A stretch of DNA of 64,000 bases. Source: UBA7662 sp943369355. Its GTDB lineage: Bacteria > Bacteroidota > Bacteroidia > UBA7662. Each line of letters opens with the position of its first letter. Position 1 is the stretch's first letter. Below, one piece after another: positions 26,416-35,033 of this stretch. The DNA lies in the NCBI GenBank assembly GCA_943369355.1, contig CALRMX020000002.1:186001-250000 (forward strand), given 5' to 3'. The notes under the pieces are model-generated. The model searched no databases. It was not told the origin of the DNA and worked only from the letters and a program-made list of their open reading frames with translations. Both the position numbers and the translations under genes were made by a program.

Positions 26416-27597
26416 ATGACTAATCAAAAGCCAGTTATCTATTTGGATAATAATGCAACTACGGCTATTGACCCTCGGGTTTTGGACGCAATGATGCCCT
26501 TTTTGACGAGCAATTATGCAAATGCAAATAGTACCCATTTATTCGGTGTAGGCGCTTACGAGGCAGTTAAAGCTGCACGAATAAAAGTAGCTGACCTCAT
26601 CAATGCGGAAGCGCACGAAATTATATTTACAAGTGGTTCAACCGAAGCTATTAACCTCGCCATTAAAGGCGTAGCAGAAAATTATCAATCTAAAGGAAAG
26701 CACATTGTAACAGTATCTACCGAACACAGCGCTGTTTTGGATACGTGTAAATATTTAGAAACGAAAGGATTTGAAATTACCTGCCTTCCTGTTCTACCAG
26801 ACGGCTTACTGGACTTGGAGCAATTAAAAAAAGCAGTTCGAAGCGATACTATATTGGTTTCAGTGATGTTAGCTAACAACGAAACCGGCGTAATCCAACC
26901 AATTAAAGAAATTGCACAAATTACACATCAATGTGGCGCTCTGTTTATGTCAGATACCACACAAGCCGTCGGAAAAATTGATGTAAATGTGGACGAGCTA
27001 GACATTGATTTATTGTGCCTTAGCGGGCATAAATTATATGCTCCAAAAGGTGTAGGTGCGCTGTATGTTCGTCAAAGGATCAACCGTGTTAAAATACCTG
27101 CATTGTTGCATGGTGGTGGACATGAAAAAGGTTTGAGAAGCGGGACACTTAATGTCCCTGGGATTGTTGGCTTGGGAGAAGCTTGTGCTATTGCAAAAAG
27201 AGAGTTGTCTAAGAACGCTGAAACTGCCAGTAATTTAAGAGATTATTTAGAAACCGAATTGCTTAAAATTGAAGGAACTTCTGTAAACGGAAACATTGCT
27301 GAACGTTTATTCAATACGTTAAACATACTGTTTCGTGGGGCTGATTCCGATGCTGTCATCATGGGTTTGAGCAACCCTGAAAACGATTTGCCTTTAATTG
27401 CTGTGAGTAATGGAAGTGCTTGCACTTCTGCATCCATTGAGCCTTCTCACGTTTTAACTGCAATGGGCCTAGATGAAGTTGCTGCATTTAGTTCTATTCG
27501 TTTTTCTATCGGAAAGTTCAATACCAAAAAGGAAATGGATATTGTTATTGATGCTGTGAAAAATGTTTTGAGTAGTCTTCGTTCAATGGTTTCTTGA
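26416..27597 (+). CDS. dndA: Cysteine desulfurase, DndA role in DNA phosphorothioation
   Basis: A 393-residue PLP-dependent class V aminotransferase of the NifS/IscS type. It removes sulfur from L-cysteine as a persulfide. It has YLDNNATT near the N-terminus, the PLP-binding Lys in SGHKLYAPKG, RSGTLNVPG, and the sulfur-carrying Cys in SNGSACTSAS. Within the dnd locus it is the expected sulfur donor for DndC. It is transcribed toward the dndCDEB operon from the other side. A TTG at 26410 is also in frame, but ATG 26416 is preferred. It could be a general IscS, but the island setting and A+T-rich codon use favour DndA. Confidence 0.85.
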   Translation: MTNQKPVIYLDNNATTAIDPRVLDAMMPFLTSNYANANSTHLFGVGAYEAVKAARIKVADLINAEAHEIIFTSGSTEAINLAIKGVAENYQSKGKHIVTVSTEHSAVLDTCKYLETKGFEITCLPVLPDGLLDLEQLKKAVRSDTILVSVMLANNETGVIQPIKEIAQITHQCGALFMSDTTQAVGKIDVNVDELDIDLLCLSGHKLYAPKGVGALYVRQRINRVKIPALLHGGGHEKGLRSGTLNVPGIVGLGEACAIAKRELSKNAETASNLRDYLETELLKIEGTSVNGNIAERLFNTLNILFRGADSDAVIMGLSNPENDLPLIAVSNGSACTSASIEPSHVLTAMGLDEVAAFSSIRFSIGKFNTKKEMDIVIDAVKNVLSSLRSMVS

Positions 27598-27598
27598 A

Positions 27599-27772
27599 AT
27601 GGAAAAGAAAACACAATCATCCGAATGGCTTAAAAGCAAAGAGGTAATGAAAACCCTGAAAATTCGTGCATGTGATGTAATGCACTTACGTGAGGCTGGA
27701 AAACTTACCTTTACCAAAAAAGGGAACTCTTTTTTATATTCTGCTGAAATCGTTTTGAAGCAGAAAAAGTAG
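27599..27772 (+). CDS. Small helix-turn-helix protein after dndA
   Basis: A 57-residue frame starts 1 bp after the dndA stop (TGA-A-ATG) and ends in TAG. The sequence EWLKSKEVMKTLKI, then VMHLREAGKLTFTKKGNSFLY, fits the excisionase/MerR-like HTH_17 family that is common on Bacteroidota mobile elements: a helix-turn-helix followed by a short wing. Tight spacing indicates cotranscription with dndA. Likely roles are regulation of the dnd genes or a leftover excisionase of the element; both are inference. Confidence 0.7.
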   Translation: MEKKTQSSEWLKSKEVMKTLKIRACDVMHLREAGKLTFTKKGNSFLYSAEIVLKQKK

Positions 27773-28059
27773 TTTAGGAATTTTCATCTGTGCTTTCAGA
27801 ATCATTTTCCTTAAACGATTTCGTTACAGCTCCTTGTCATGCTTGAACATGGTTATGTTTGTATTATTCTGCTTTTGTGTGGACTTCCGATGAGTCAATC
27901 AAAGACTACAATTGTAATTGTGTTTCGATAGTCCCGAAAGATTTTGGGATTATTTCGTTTAAGTCATAGCCAGATTTTTTCTTATTTGCTTTTAGTGTGT
28001 GATTGATGTTGGGGCTTAGTAGAATCGCAATGGTTGCAAGAAAATCTATACAACAGTCA
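27773..28059. other. Intergenic stretch between convergent dndA-HTH and dndB, with possible gene remnants
   Basis: 287 bp, A+T-rich. A weak hairpin (TCCCGAAA and TTTTGGGA, 27932-27949) could act as a terminator. On the minus strand there are peptide-like open pieces with no start. One ends NEIIPKSFGTIETQLQL before a TAG; others read DSSEVHTKAE and VTKSFKENDSESTDENS with stops and phase changes between them. They may be remains of a decayed gene. I cannot assign a family. Confidence 0.35.
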
Positions 28060-29283
28060 TTAGCTTCTCAAATCATTAATTTTTTTAAGGTCATCTACGT
28101 TTAAATCTGATTCGCTTATAATGTTAGCACCAACTAATAAAGCATTTCTGATGTCTCTACGACCAATACCAGATGCTTGAATTACAGTTTTGCTAAAATC
28201 AAATTGAATCGACCCTTCAAGATATTTGACAAATTCACTTTTATCGCTTGTTACTTCTACTAAAAGGATTCTTTTGAGTAAGTCGAATAATGCTTGAACA
28301 CCAACAGTTTTAAAAATGTATGACTTTGAATTGAAATTATCCCAAACTGTTTCCTTGGCTGCGGTCAAGAAGTTTTCAATTACTTCAAAAATAAAATCGT
28401 CTTCCTTTTCAAGATATTGTCTCCTCAATGGTGACATGTCACTGAACCCAGCAACCATACTTCTTTTTCTCCTGCCAAAAATATCTTCTTGTGCCATTTC
28501 AACTCTATCACGTTTAGGCTTAGAAGAAATGAGATTTAAAATTCCGTCTACCACTGTGGCAGTTGACACAGTCCATTCTGCCCCTGTCTCAAATATTTGC
28601 TTATGTAGTTGGGATGAAATTTTAGGCGCTATTTTAATATGACCTTTTATCGGGCTATCTCTAAAATTTAATTTTCTTACAAAATAGACTGCCAATTTTT
28701 CCGGTGTCCATGAATGCTGTGGCTCATCTTCTACATTGAAACCAAATTGTTCTAGTGCCAAACTTTTATCAACCTTACGCTGATTACCATTTATTGTAGC
28801 AAATAAGAATGCTTGATAAGGATTAGTTAAATCAAAGAAAATTGAAACGGGCAAATCAACATTTAATCTATCCCTATTGGTTAAGTATTTGTCTCCGAAA
28901 CCTTGTAACCGATGTTGCCCGTCTATTACGGCTGCGATTTTTGAGTTTGTTGGTATATTTATTTTATAGATGCCATTTCCAACATCTTCAATATTCCACC
29001 GCATATTTTCCTCGTCAACAAGCTCACCTTCCTCATTATAATTGGCGGCAATAATTATTGAACTCGGGAAAGACATTTCTACCGAATCAATATATCTCCC
29101 AATTTCTGAAAGTCTCTTTGAATCAATCTTTCTTTGACTTCCTTGAAGTTTGCCGTTTTCATCATGATACTGAAGCTGCTCTGAAAACGAAACCTGTAAT
29201 AAGTCAGTTGCTTTCATTGAAGTCAAATAGAAATCACAAAGCGGTTGTGAGACTTTTATTGCAAATAGCTCTTTAAAGTTCAT
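28060..29283 (-). CDS. dndB: DndB-type DGQHR-domain protein
   Basis: A 407-residue DGQHR-domain protein. The defining motif DGQHR is at 121-125 (AAVIDGQHRLQGF), with SSIIIAANY and an IFFDLT-like strand nearby. DndB in other dnd clusters is a transcriptional repressor that tunes phosphorothioation. The frame is open to 29355, but ATG 29283 overlaps the upstream stop (ATGA) and begins the conserved sequence (MNFKELFAIKVSQP). It is the last gene of the minus-strand dnd operon. Other DGQHR proteins exist outside dnd clusters, but the context here supports DndB. Confidence 0.85.
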   Translation of the reverse strand: MNFKELFAIKVSQPLCDFYLTSMKATDLLQVSFSEQLQYHDENGKLQGSQRKIDSKRLSEIGRYIDSVEMSFPSSIIIAANYNEEGELVDEENMRWNIEDVGNGIYKINIPTNSKIAAVIDGQHRLQGFGDKYLTNRDRLNVDLPVSIFFDLTNPYQAFLFATINGNQRKVDKSLALEQFGFNVEDEPQHSWTPEKLAVYFVRKLNFRDSPIKGHIKIAPKISSQLHKQIFETGAEWTVSTATVVDGILNLISSKPKRDRVEMAQEDIFGRRKRSMVAGFSDMSPLRRQYLEKEDDFIFEVIENFLTAAKETVWDNFNSKSYIFKTVGVQALFDLLKRILLVEVTSDKSEFVKYLEGSIQFDFSKTVIQASGIGRRDIRNALLVGANIISESDLNVDDLKKINDLRS

Positions 29284-29732
29284 ATTACGCCTCCAATGGG
29301 TGAAAAATTGTTTGTCTTTGAGCCTTGTAACTTTACATAGAACCATGAAAACCATGCAACAAATGCAACATACTTCGCATAAAGAATTGCATCTTCAACT
29401 AAGGTGTTCTTTAGTGATTTTAATGACAAAAACACAAGGGTTCCAGTTCCTATTAATGCAAATAGAATTCCGAAAAACTCAAGGACGTTATTACTGTATT
29501 TGCTTGTTTTAAAAAGCAAGTGTATGGTTCTATCAATAGCAGCAACTAAAAAAATACCTAATGAATATGTAAGTATATTGCTTGGCAAAGATTCGTTTGT
29601 TTCTTCGGCAATCTGATTAAAGTTATAGTTATCAATTGCGATTGGCAACCATACACCAATAGATCCAAAAAATGCTATTGCTACAGTAAAATAAGCAATA
29701 AGGATTAGTATATTCTTGAATTTCTCGTTCAT
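29280..29732 (-). CDS. Small membrane protein inside the dnd operon, unknown family
   Basis: A 150-residue protein with about four hydrophobic segments: residues 8-30, 55-72, 84-104 and 117-133. No signal peptide and no catalytic motif; the tail (KLQGSKTNNFSPIGGVI) is polar. It starts 6 bp after the dndE-ATPase stop and overlaps dndB by 4 bp, so it is an integral operon member. Canonical dnd operons, as I know them, have no membrane protein at this place. It could anchor the ATPase or act as an effector; neither can be read from sequence. Confidence 0.75.
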   Translation of the reverse strand: MNEKFKNILILIAYFTVAIAFFGSIGVWLPIAIDNYNFNQIAEETNESLPSNILTYSLGIFLVAAIDRTIHLLFKTSKYSNNVLEFFGILFALIGTGTLVFLSLKSLKNTLVEDAILYAKYVAFVAWFSWFYVKLQGSKTNNFSPIGGVI

Positions 29733-29738
29733 AAGTTT

Positions 29739-31301
29739 TTACGCTTTAAACAACTCTCCAACCTTAAACTCTTTCAGGTTAGACACTAATTGATATTTCT
29801 GGATTTTCTCCATGCTTGATTTTAGTTTCTGCCCGTCCTTGTCGCCAATGCCTAAAAACTTCTGCATCATTCTTAAGTTGGTTTTGTCTTTGATGTCGAA
29901 TAAGAAAGCAGTTTCACACATGCTGCTAAAGTCAAACGATGGCTGATTAAATTCTTCAATGCCTTGTGAAAGTAAAACTACTGAAACCCCCTGAGAACGA
30001 ATTTTCCGAAGTAGGTTCTCCAAAATGTCTTGACTCTTTCTGTCTTTGAATATAACGTGTGCCTCGTCTATAATCAAAACATATCTCATTGCTTGGTAAC
30101 TATCCTCAATAGGGGCTTTATCCATATTCATAAAAGTATTGTAGAGATAATTTATAATTAAGAAAACCGAAGTAAATCTGATATTTCTAGAAAGATCACC
30201 GCTTAAGCTTAAGTAATAATTTTTATTTAAAAAACTATTGTTGCTGTCGACTGATATGTCAAATAAGTGTAATTCGCTTAAACTCTCTAGTACTTCTTTA
30301 AGTGTGCTAGCTTTATCCCCCTCCCTGTCAATAACATTTTCATAAATCTCTTTTATTGATGGGTATTGACCATCTTTTTTTGATGCAAAAACTTCACGAG
30401 TAGCATCCTTTAATGTTTGCTGCTGATTTTTTCCAAGGTTACTATAACTTGTAATAATGTCAACAAACTTGCTTATACCCATTATTTTTTTCTTCTCATT
30501 AACATTATCGATGAATGATAACGGATTTATTGGAAATGGACGTTCAGGAACCTTAATAAGCTCCGTTTTCGTCTTGTCAAAAAAAGATTGGTTAGTCTTT
30601 TCATCTTCACTTGAAATTCCTTTGAAATCTAGATAAAGAAAATTCACTTTCCCATTTGATTCGCTAACAACTTGCTCTATAAATCTATTTGCAAAATAGG
30701 ACTTGCCCATACCTGAATTGCCAGCAACTGCAACATGGGCATTCCCATGGATACTAGTGTCATTGAATTTGAAATATATTTTCTCCCCTTCAAATGAGCT
30801 TCCCACCAAAATATTGATTGGCCCTGCAAAGTAGTCTTTGTTTGATATTCTGTTACTTCTTGTTTGCTCGTCAAAAATTATTGCATCATTGGTAACATCG
30901 TTTTCCTCGAGCTTCTCAATTCCTCTTTCAATGTGTTCTAGGAGAAAATCTAGACCAGAGTAATTTTTATTTTCTATGAAAAGTTTATTCATCAAGGTTA
31001 AACCATGATCGATATGCATTTTGATGTACTTTCCGATGTCCTTATCTGATTTATACAAATTGTAATGTTGGCATATCATTGCAATGTAGTAATCACGAAA
31101 TCTTCCAAAAAGTATATCGTCTTTGTATTCTTTTCCTTTGCTGTCCTTGAGATCATTTTCAAGATTTAATTTCACCCCTTTTGAAAGTGAATAAGCAAAA
31201 GCTATTCTTGAAACCACGTTTTCAGTCCCGAGATTCAGTCGTTTAGTTAGCTCCTGAACAACTGGTTTATTCTCTTCAGATGTCCTAAGGTTAATTAACA
31301 T
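29739..31301 (-). CDS. DndE fused to a HerA-like ATPase
   Basis: A 520-residue fusion. Residues 1 to about 110 match DndE: LRTSEENKPVVQELTKRLNL, VVSRIAFAYSLSKG, then GKEYKDDILFGRFRDYY, AMICQHYNL and a KMHIDHGLTLM helix, parallel to the canonical 110-130 residue protein. After a charged linker (about 115-160), residues 160-520 form a HerA/FtsK-type P-loop ATPase. Its Walker A is GNSGMGKS (194-201), Walker B VLIIDEAH (408-415), and sensor-like VVLLSQGIEEF follows. DndE is linked to nicked-DNA binding, and HerA ATPases translocate DNA as hexamers. The start overlaps dndD by 11 bp. I recall fused DndE proteins being labelled DndEi in defence catalogues, but cannot verify this. Confidence 0.85.
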   Translation of the reverse strand: MLINLRTSEENKPVVQELTKRLNLGTENVVSRIAFAYSLSKGVKLNLENDLKDSKGKEYKDDILFGRFRDYYIAMICQHYNLYKSDKDIGKYIKMHIDHGLTLMNKLFIENKNYSGLDFLLEHIERGIEKLEENDVTNDAIIFDEQTRSNRISNKDYFAGPINILVGSSFEGEKIYFKFNDTSIHGNAHVAVAGNSGMGKSYFANRFIEQVVSESNGKVNFLYLDFKGISSEDEKTNQSFFDKTKTELIKVPERPFPINPLSFIDNVNEKKKIMGISKFVDIITSYSNLGKNQQQTLKDATREVFASKKDGQYPSIKEIYENVIDREGDKASTLKEVLESLSELHLFDISVDSNNSFLNKNYYLSLSGDLSRNIRFTSVFLIINYLYNTFMNMDKAPIEDSYQAMRYVLIIDEAHVIFKDRKSQDILENLLRKIRSQGVSVVLLSQGIEEFNQPSFDFSSMCETAFLFDIKDKTNLRMMQKFLGIGDKDGQKLKSSMEKIQKYQLVSNLKEFKVGELFKA

Positions 31302-33387
31302 TATTATATAGTTGATTGTACGTTCTTAAAAAATCACTAGGCTCAATTGACATAAATTCACTTTTATCTTCGTGAACATTATGGATTAAGTACGTTTGAG
31401 CAATATGTTTTGAAAGTATATTGAATTCTCTCTCAGTTAATTCTTTGTTGATTAATGGGAAAATCACCACTTGTTCTGAAATATTCGGGTAGAAATATTT
31501 CACAATGTTTTCAGCATGCTGCTCGTCAAATTTCTGCATTGGAGAGTCAATAAACACTGGGAACTGAATATCGCTTTCCTCTACAAGCCCTCTCAACAGA
31601 GCGGTTGCATACATTTGTTGTTCACCTTTACTCAACGATTCTTTCTTGATTTCTTCGCCTCTGGCATTTTTTAAAACGATGTCAATATCATCGCCGATGA
31701 TTTCAACTTCCACTTTTTTGATAAAGCCTTTTTTGTGAAGCAATGTGTTTAGTCCGCTTAAAATTTGTTCTTCAAGAGATTCTTTTTTCTTGGCTTTGAA
31801 CTTGGTAATGAAGTCTTTCAGATTTTGAATGTTTCTTGAAATAATGGCATCTTTTTCAAGGTTATTTTCAGAAACCGTCAGTTTGCGTGAAAGCGTTTCA
31901 ATCAATTTTCCTTTTTGTGTTTTCTCGTTCGTGAATTCGCCGATCTCACGGTTCAATGAATCTATGGTTTCATCTATTCTGATAATCTCTTTGTCCAGAT
32001 CTTCTTTATTCTTTCTGAACTCAGCAATGATTGGGTCTTCTTGGTTGGCTTCTGCATCTTTAATGCGTCTGCGGATTCCGTTTAGTTCGTTTTTTGTTTG
32101 ATTGAAATCTCCGTTAATTCTTTTGAATGATTCACGGAACGATAAACGAATATTGCTTAGAACTGCTTGCAGCTCGTTTCTTTCAGAATCAGAAAATTCG
32201 TGTATGATTTTAAAGTCTTCCGGCAAGGCTTCTGTGTCTGAAAAGAAATGTTTGCGAATTAAAGTTTTGAAAGCACTTGCATAAAAGTCATGCACTTGAT
32301 GGTCAATCGCAAATTTATCGGGCTTGGGAATTTTCAATAAATCAGTTAAGATTTTATTCGTAACATCATTTACGTTTTCGTTCTTGAATTGCGCTGCTTT
32401 GTGATTGGCTTCATTTTCAAGCTGTCTGCTAACATCCAAAAATTTTTCTCCTGCAATGGCAAACGGAATAATATCATATGAATCTTTGAGTTCATTCTGT
32501 AAATCGTTTTGGCGTTTGGTTAATTCATCTTCTTGGTCACGTAATATTTGCAGTTCTTCAACTGTAATTAAACTTCCCGCTCGAATTAGTTTTTCTTGAA
32601 TGTCTCGGGAATCCTTGTTTTTTTCATTTCTCTTTTCCCTTAATTCACCAATCTTTTTATGATTTTCTTCTATTCGGGCTTCACAAGTTTCAGCTTCTGC
32701 TTCTAACTGCTTCAATTGACCCTTCTCGCTTGCACTGGCAGATTCTTGCCTAAGCTTAAGCTGTAAACTTTCTAACTCATTTTTTATGTCCTCATACTTT
32801 TTGATACCAAGTACTTCAGAATATGCTCGACTTAGATTTTTACGCTGTTCTGCCGTGTTGACCTCTGCCAGACTAACTATTTTTTCAGCATCAAAGAAGA
32901 AAAACTTCGCAATTTCGATCGGCATAATGAACTCCCGAATGAAGATTTCTTGTCCTACCTCCTATGCTAATTCACTCGGATATCCGTCTATTAGCACTTC
33001 TACTTCCTCAGCTAAACTTGTTTTTACGTTATATTTCCGCCTGACCACTATCTCTTTACATGGAACTTCGGGGATGTTCACATCTGTAAATGTGATAGCC
33101 ACTTGAAAATTATAATCTTCTTCAGCTTTTGCTAGTCGATTCAGCGAGTTGACTATGTACTTACTATAACCTCCCTGATCTACTATTTCCTTTTTATACA
33201 AATCATCAACTTCCTGCATGTTCTTGCCATAGAGGCACCAAACCATCGACATTAGAAAAGTGGTCTTACCAAACCCATTTCGACCACTCACAACGAAAAT
33301 GTTTTTGTTTTCCTCGCTAGTTAGGTCGATAATATTTTCGCCTTTATAGATGCGAAAGTTGTAAAGCTTAATTTCTTTTATGGTCAT
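31291..33387 (-). pseudogene. dndD: dndD (SMC/Rad50-like ATPase) interrupted by one in-frame amber codon
   Basis: The reading frame from ATG 33387 to 31291 spans 699 codons and encodes a normal-length DndD except for a single TAG at codon 142 (32962-32964). Before it are the N-terminal strand KEIKLYNFRIYKGEN and Walker A GRNGFGKTT (35-43). After it, in the same frame, come QEIFIREFIMPIEIAKFFFFDAEKI, a long coiled coil, the ABC signature LSKGEQQM, and Walker B PVFIDSPMQKFD. DndD is an ATPase required for sulfur insertion. The break may be a nonsense mutation or a base error, or the protein may be made in two pieces by re-initiation at ATG 32925. The spacing to dndC (3 bp) and dndE (11-bp overlap) is intact. 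Confidence 0.85.
32923..32964 (-). other. Amber codon inside a Shine-Dalgarno-like sequence in dndD
   Basis: On the minus strand the stop is the first three bases of TAGGAGGT (32964-32957), a close complement of the 16S rRNA 3' end. The next in-frame ATG (32925, MPIEIAK) is preceded by GGGAG with 6-bp spacing (32936-32932). The two ribosome-binding-like sequences could support re-initiation, producing a 141-residue Walker A fragment and a 544-residue C-terminal fragment. Such sites are uncommon upstream of genes in this window. Confidence 0.5.
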
Positions 33388-33390
33388 TTT

Positions 33391-34716
33391 CTAGGCTTTC
33401 GCGGGGTTCTTTAATTCATCGATAAATTGATTCAGCCGATTTTCAATATCAGCTTGTAAACCTCTTTTGCGAATCAATAATGTTTTGGTTTTTTGCAGTG
33501 CGAGCAAATCTTGGATTAATTCAACATCTTTTGGCTCTGCCTTGCATGACTCTTTGAGTAGTTCGGCCTCCTGAAGGAACTTTTCTTCGTGCTTACTCAT
33601 ATCGATTTGATTTTTGAAAATTTCGTTGTAAATACTAGAGACCTTTTTCTTAAAAAAGCAGTCTCTAAACCAATGGTATTGTATCAACACCATTTCTTGA
33701 TGCGAGATAAGTTCTATCCCTTCAGTTTGTTCAATCGCTTTTTGGGCAACTAAGATTCTTCTTAGAATTTCGGCTCGGGTTTCAAATTTATAAGGGCCCC
33801 AAAGGTTTTCAGAGATTTCCCCATTCCGTCTTCTCTTTTCACGCCATTTTTCTGGATTGTCTCGAGTTTCAATAAGAAAATTTCGAATATCTGCCAAAGG
33901 TTGCATCCACTCCTCACCACTGTCAATCAAGCCTTCCATTGACTTATCTTTATTCACCACAGTGCATACCCAGCAACCAAAGCGGCTGTTTCCGCAACTT
34001 GGCGTAGTATCGTCAATAACCAAAGGACAGTCACCACTATTAGCATTTCGATAAAGTGTTACCAACTCCTTGTGTGTACCTCCCCAAGGTGGTGGTACTT
34101 GATTTAAATACTGCCAAAGTTCATTTGTAGTAACGTCTTTAATCGGCGTGTAAACGTACGCGTTTGGCAGAGGGTGTTTTCTTAAGCGCTGGCCTTTAAC
34201 CTCATGCCTTTTGATAGAAGCAGATCTATTAGAACTTTCATCTGAGCGAGTCCCTAACAGAATTATTGCTTCGCCATTCTGGCTTATCTTTTCAGTTATG
34301 AGTCTTGTAGTCGGATTGATTTTAAGCCGTTCTGTGCACCACCTATAAAACTTGTTAGGAGCTGGGTACCCCAAGCCAATCAACCTAACCCAAAAACTAT
34401 CATCCAATTTCGGTGTAGTTTCTTCAACCACAATCGGGAAGCTATTTAAGTTGGCTTCTTGCTGAATTTTTTTGAGTGTTTGACTTATGAACTTTACTAT
34501 TCTCGGGTTTTCTACCAGAGTATCGTTACAAACCACATAGATTCTTCTTGTTAAAAGGGCTGGCTCAATCTTCTTGAGAGCATTCCAAACCACTTGCAAC
34601 AACATGGTTGAATCTTTCCCACCACTAAAACCAATGATCCATGGTCTTGTAGGATTTTCATCATACAAATATTGATCTATGATTTCATTTTCAAGGTGGT
34701 GAATGTTGAGAGCCAT
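33391..34716 (-). CDS. dndC: DNA phosphorothioation protein DndC (PAPS-reductase-like)
   Basis: A 441-residue member of the PAPS reductase/ATP pyrophosphatase family that activates DNA for sulfur insertion. The PP-loop SGGKDS is at 31-36. The expected iron-sulfur cysteines are C230, C241, C248 and C251 (GDCPLV, PSCGNS, GCWVC), with further Cys at 63 and 127 (FYRWCTERLK). Length and motif order fit DndC. It is the first gene of the minus-strand dnd operon; its stop is 3 bp before the dndD ATG. No clear promoter stands out in the 317 bp upstream. Confidence 0.93.
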   Translation of the reverse strand: MALNIHHLENEIIDQYLYDENPTRPWIIGFSGGKDSTMLLQVVWNALKKIEPALLTRRIYVVCNDTLVENPRIVKFISQTLKKIQQEANLNSFPIVVEETTPKLDDSFWVRLIGLGYPAPNKFYRWCTERLKINPTTRLITEKISQNGEAIILLGTRSDESSNRSASIKRHEVKGQRLRKHPLPNAYVYTPIKDVTTNELWQYLNQVPPPWGGTHKELVTLYRNANSGDCPLVIDDTTPSCGNSRFGCWVCTVVNKDKSMEGLIDSGEEWMQPLADIRNFLIETRDNPEKWREKRRRNGEISENLWGPYKFETRAEILRRILVAQKAIEQTEGIELISHQEMVLIQYHWFRDCFFKKKVSSIYNEIFKNQIDMSKHEEKFLQEAELLKESCKAEPKDVELIQDLLALQKTKTLLIRKRGLQADIENRLNQFIDELKNPAKA

Positions 34717-35033
34717 AAAGGAAAGTCTTTCAGATAATCGTGTGTCAAAGGTGAAAACAAATGACTGAAATTATAAACGCAAAGTAATAATTAAATGAAG
34801 AATTGCATGCTTCCAAGTAGATCATAAATGTACATCTAGCTCCATCCTTTAGAGACTACCTTTCTCAAAAAAGCATGCGATTGATCTCTTCGCTCAATTC
34901 CATAGCAATGTAACAGTCTTCCTATTCCTCCCCTTTCTATCCTTGCTGTTCTTATCATGCCAAGGCATTGAATGTACCCAACTCTTCCGCTACGGCAGAA
35001 GCAATCTGTATAAAACGGTACTTTTTACTCTTT
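34717..35033. other. Intergenic stretch between dndC and fic
   Basis: 317 bp without a gene I can support. The minus strand from 35024 to 34836 stays open for 62 codons without a start. It reads FYTDCFCRSGRVGYIQCLGMIRTARIERG and on to RKVVSKGWS before a TAG. The plus strand is also peptide-like here (LPIPPLSILAVLIMP). Both look like part of a dispersed element or gene remnant; no family is recognised. The dndC promoter should lie near 34720-34800, where only a partial -7 (TACTTTG, 34786-34780) is visible. Confidence 0.35.

Noticed and set aside
31291..32925. Treating the C-terminal dndD piece as an independent SMC-like gene
   Set aside because: Codons before ATG 32925, back to the TAG, encode conserved DndD residues (QEIFIREFI) in the same frame, so it is one broken gene.
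32962..32964. Recoded amber (for example a read-through or suppressor code)
   Set aside because: Ordinary genes in the window end in TAG (17012-17821 and the HTH gene), and no special element is seen after this one. General recoding is excluded; local read-through is not.
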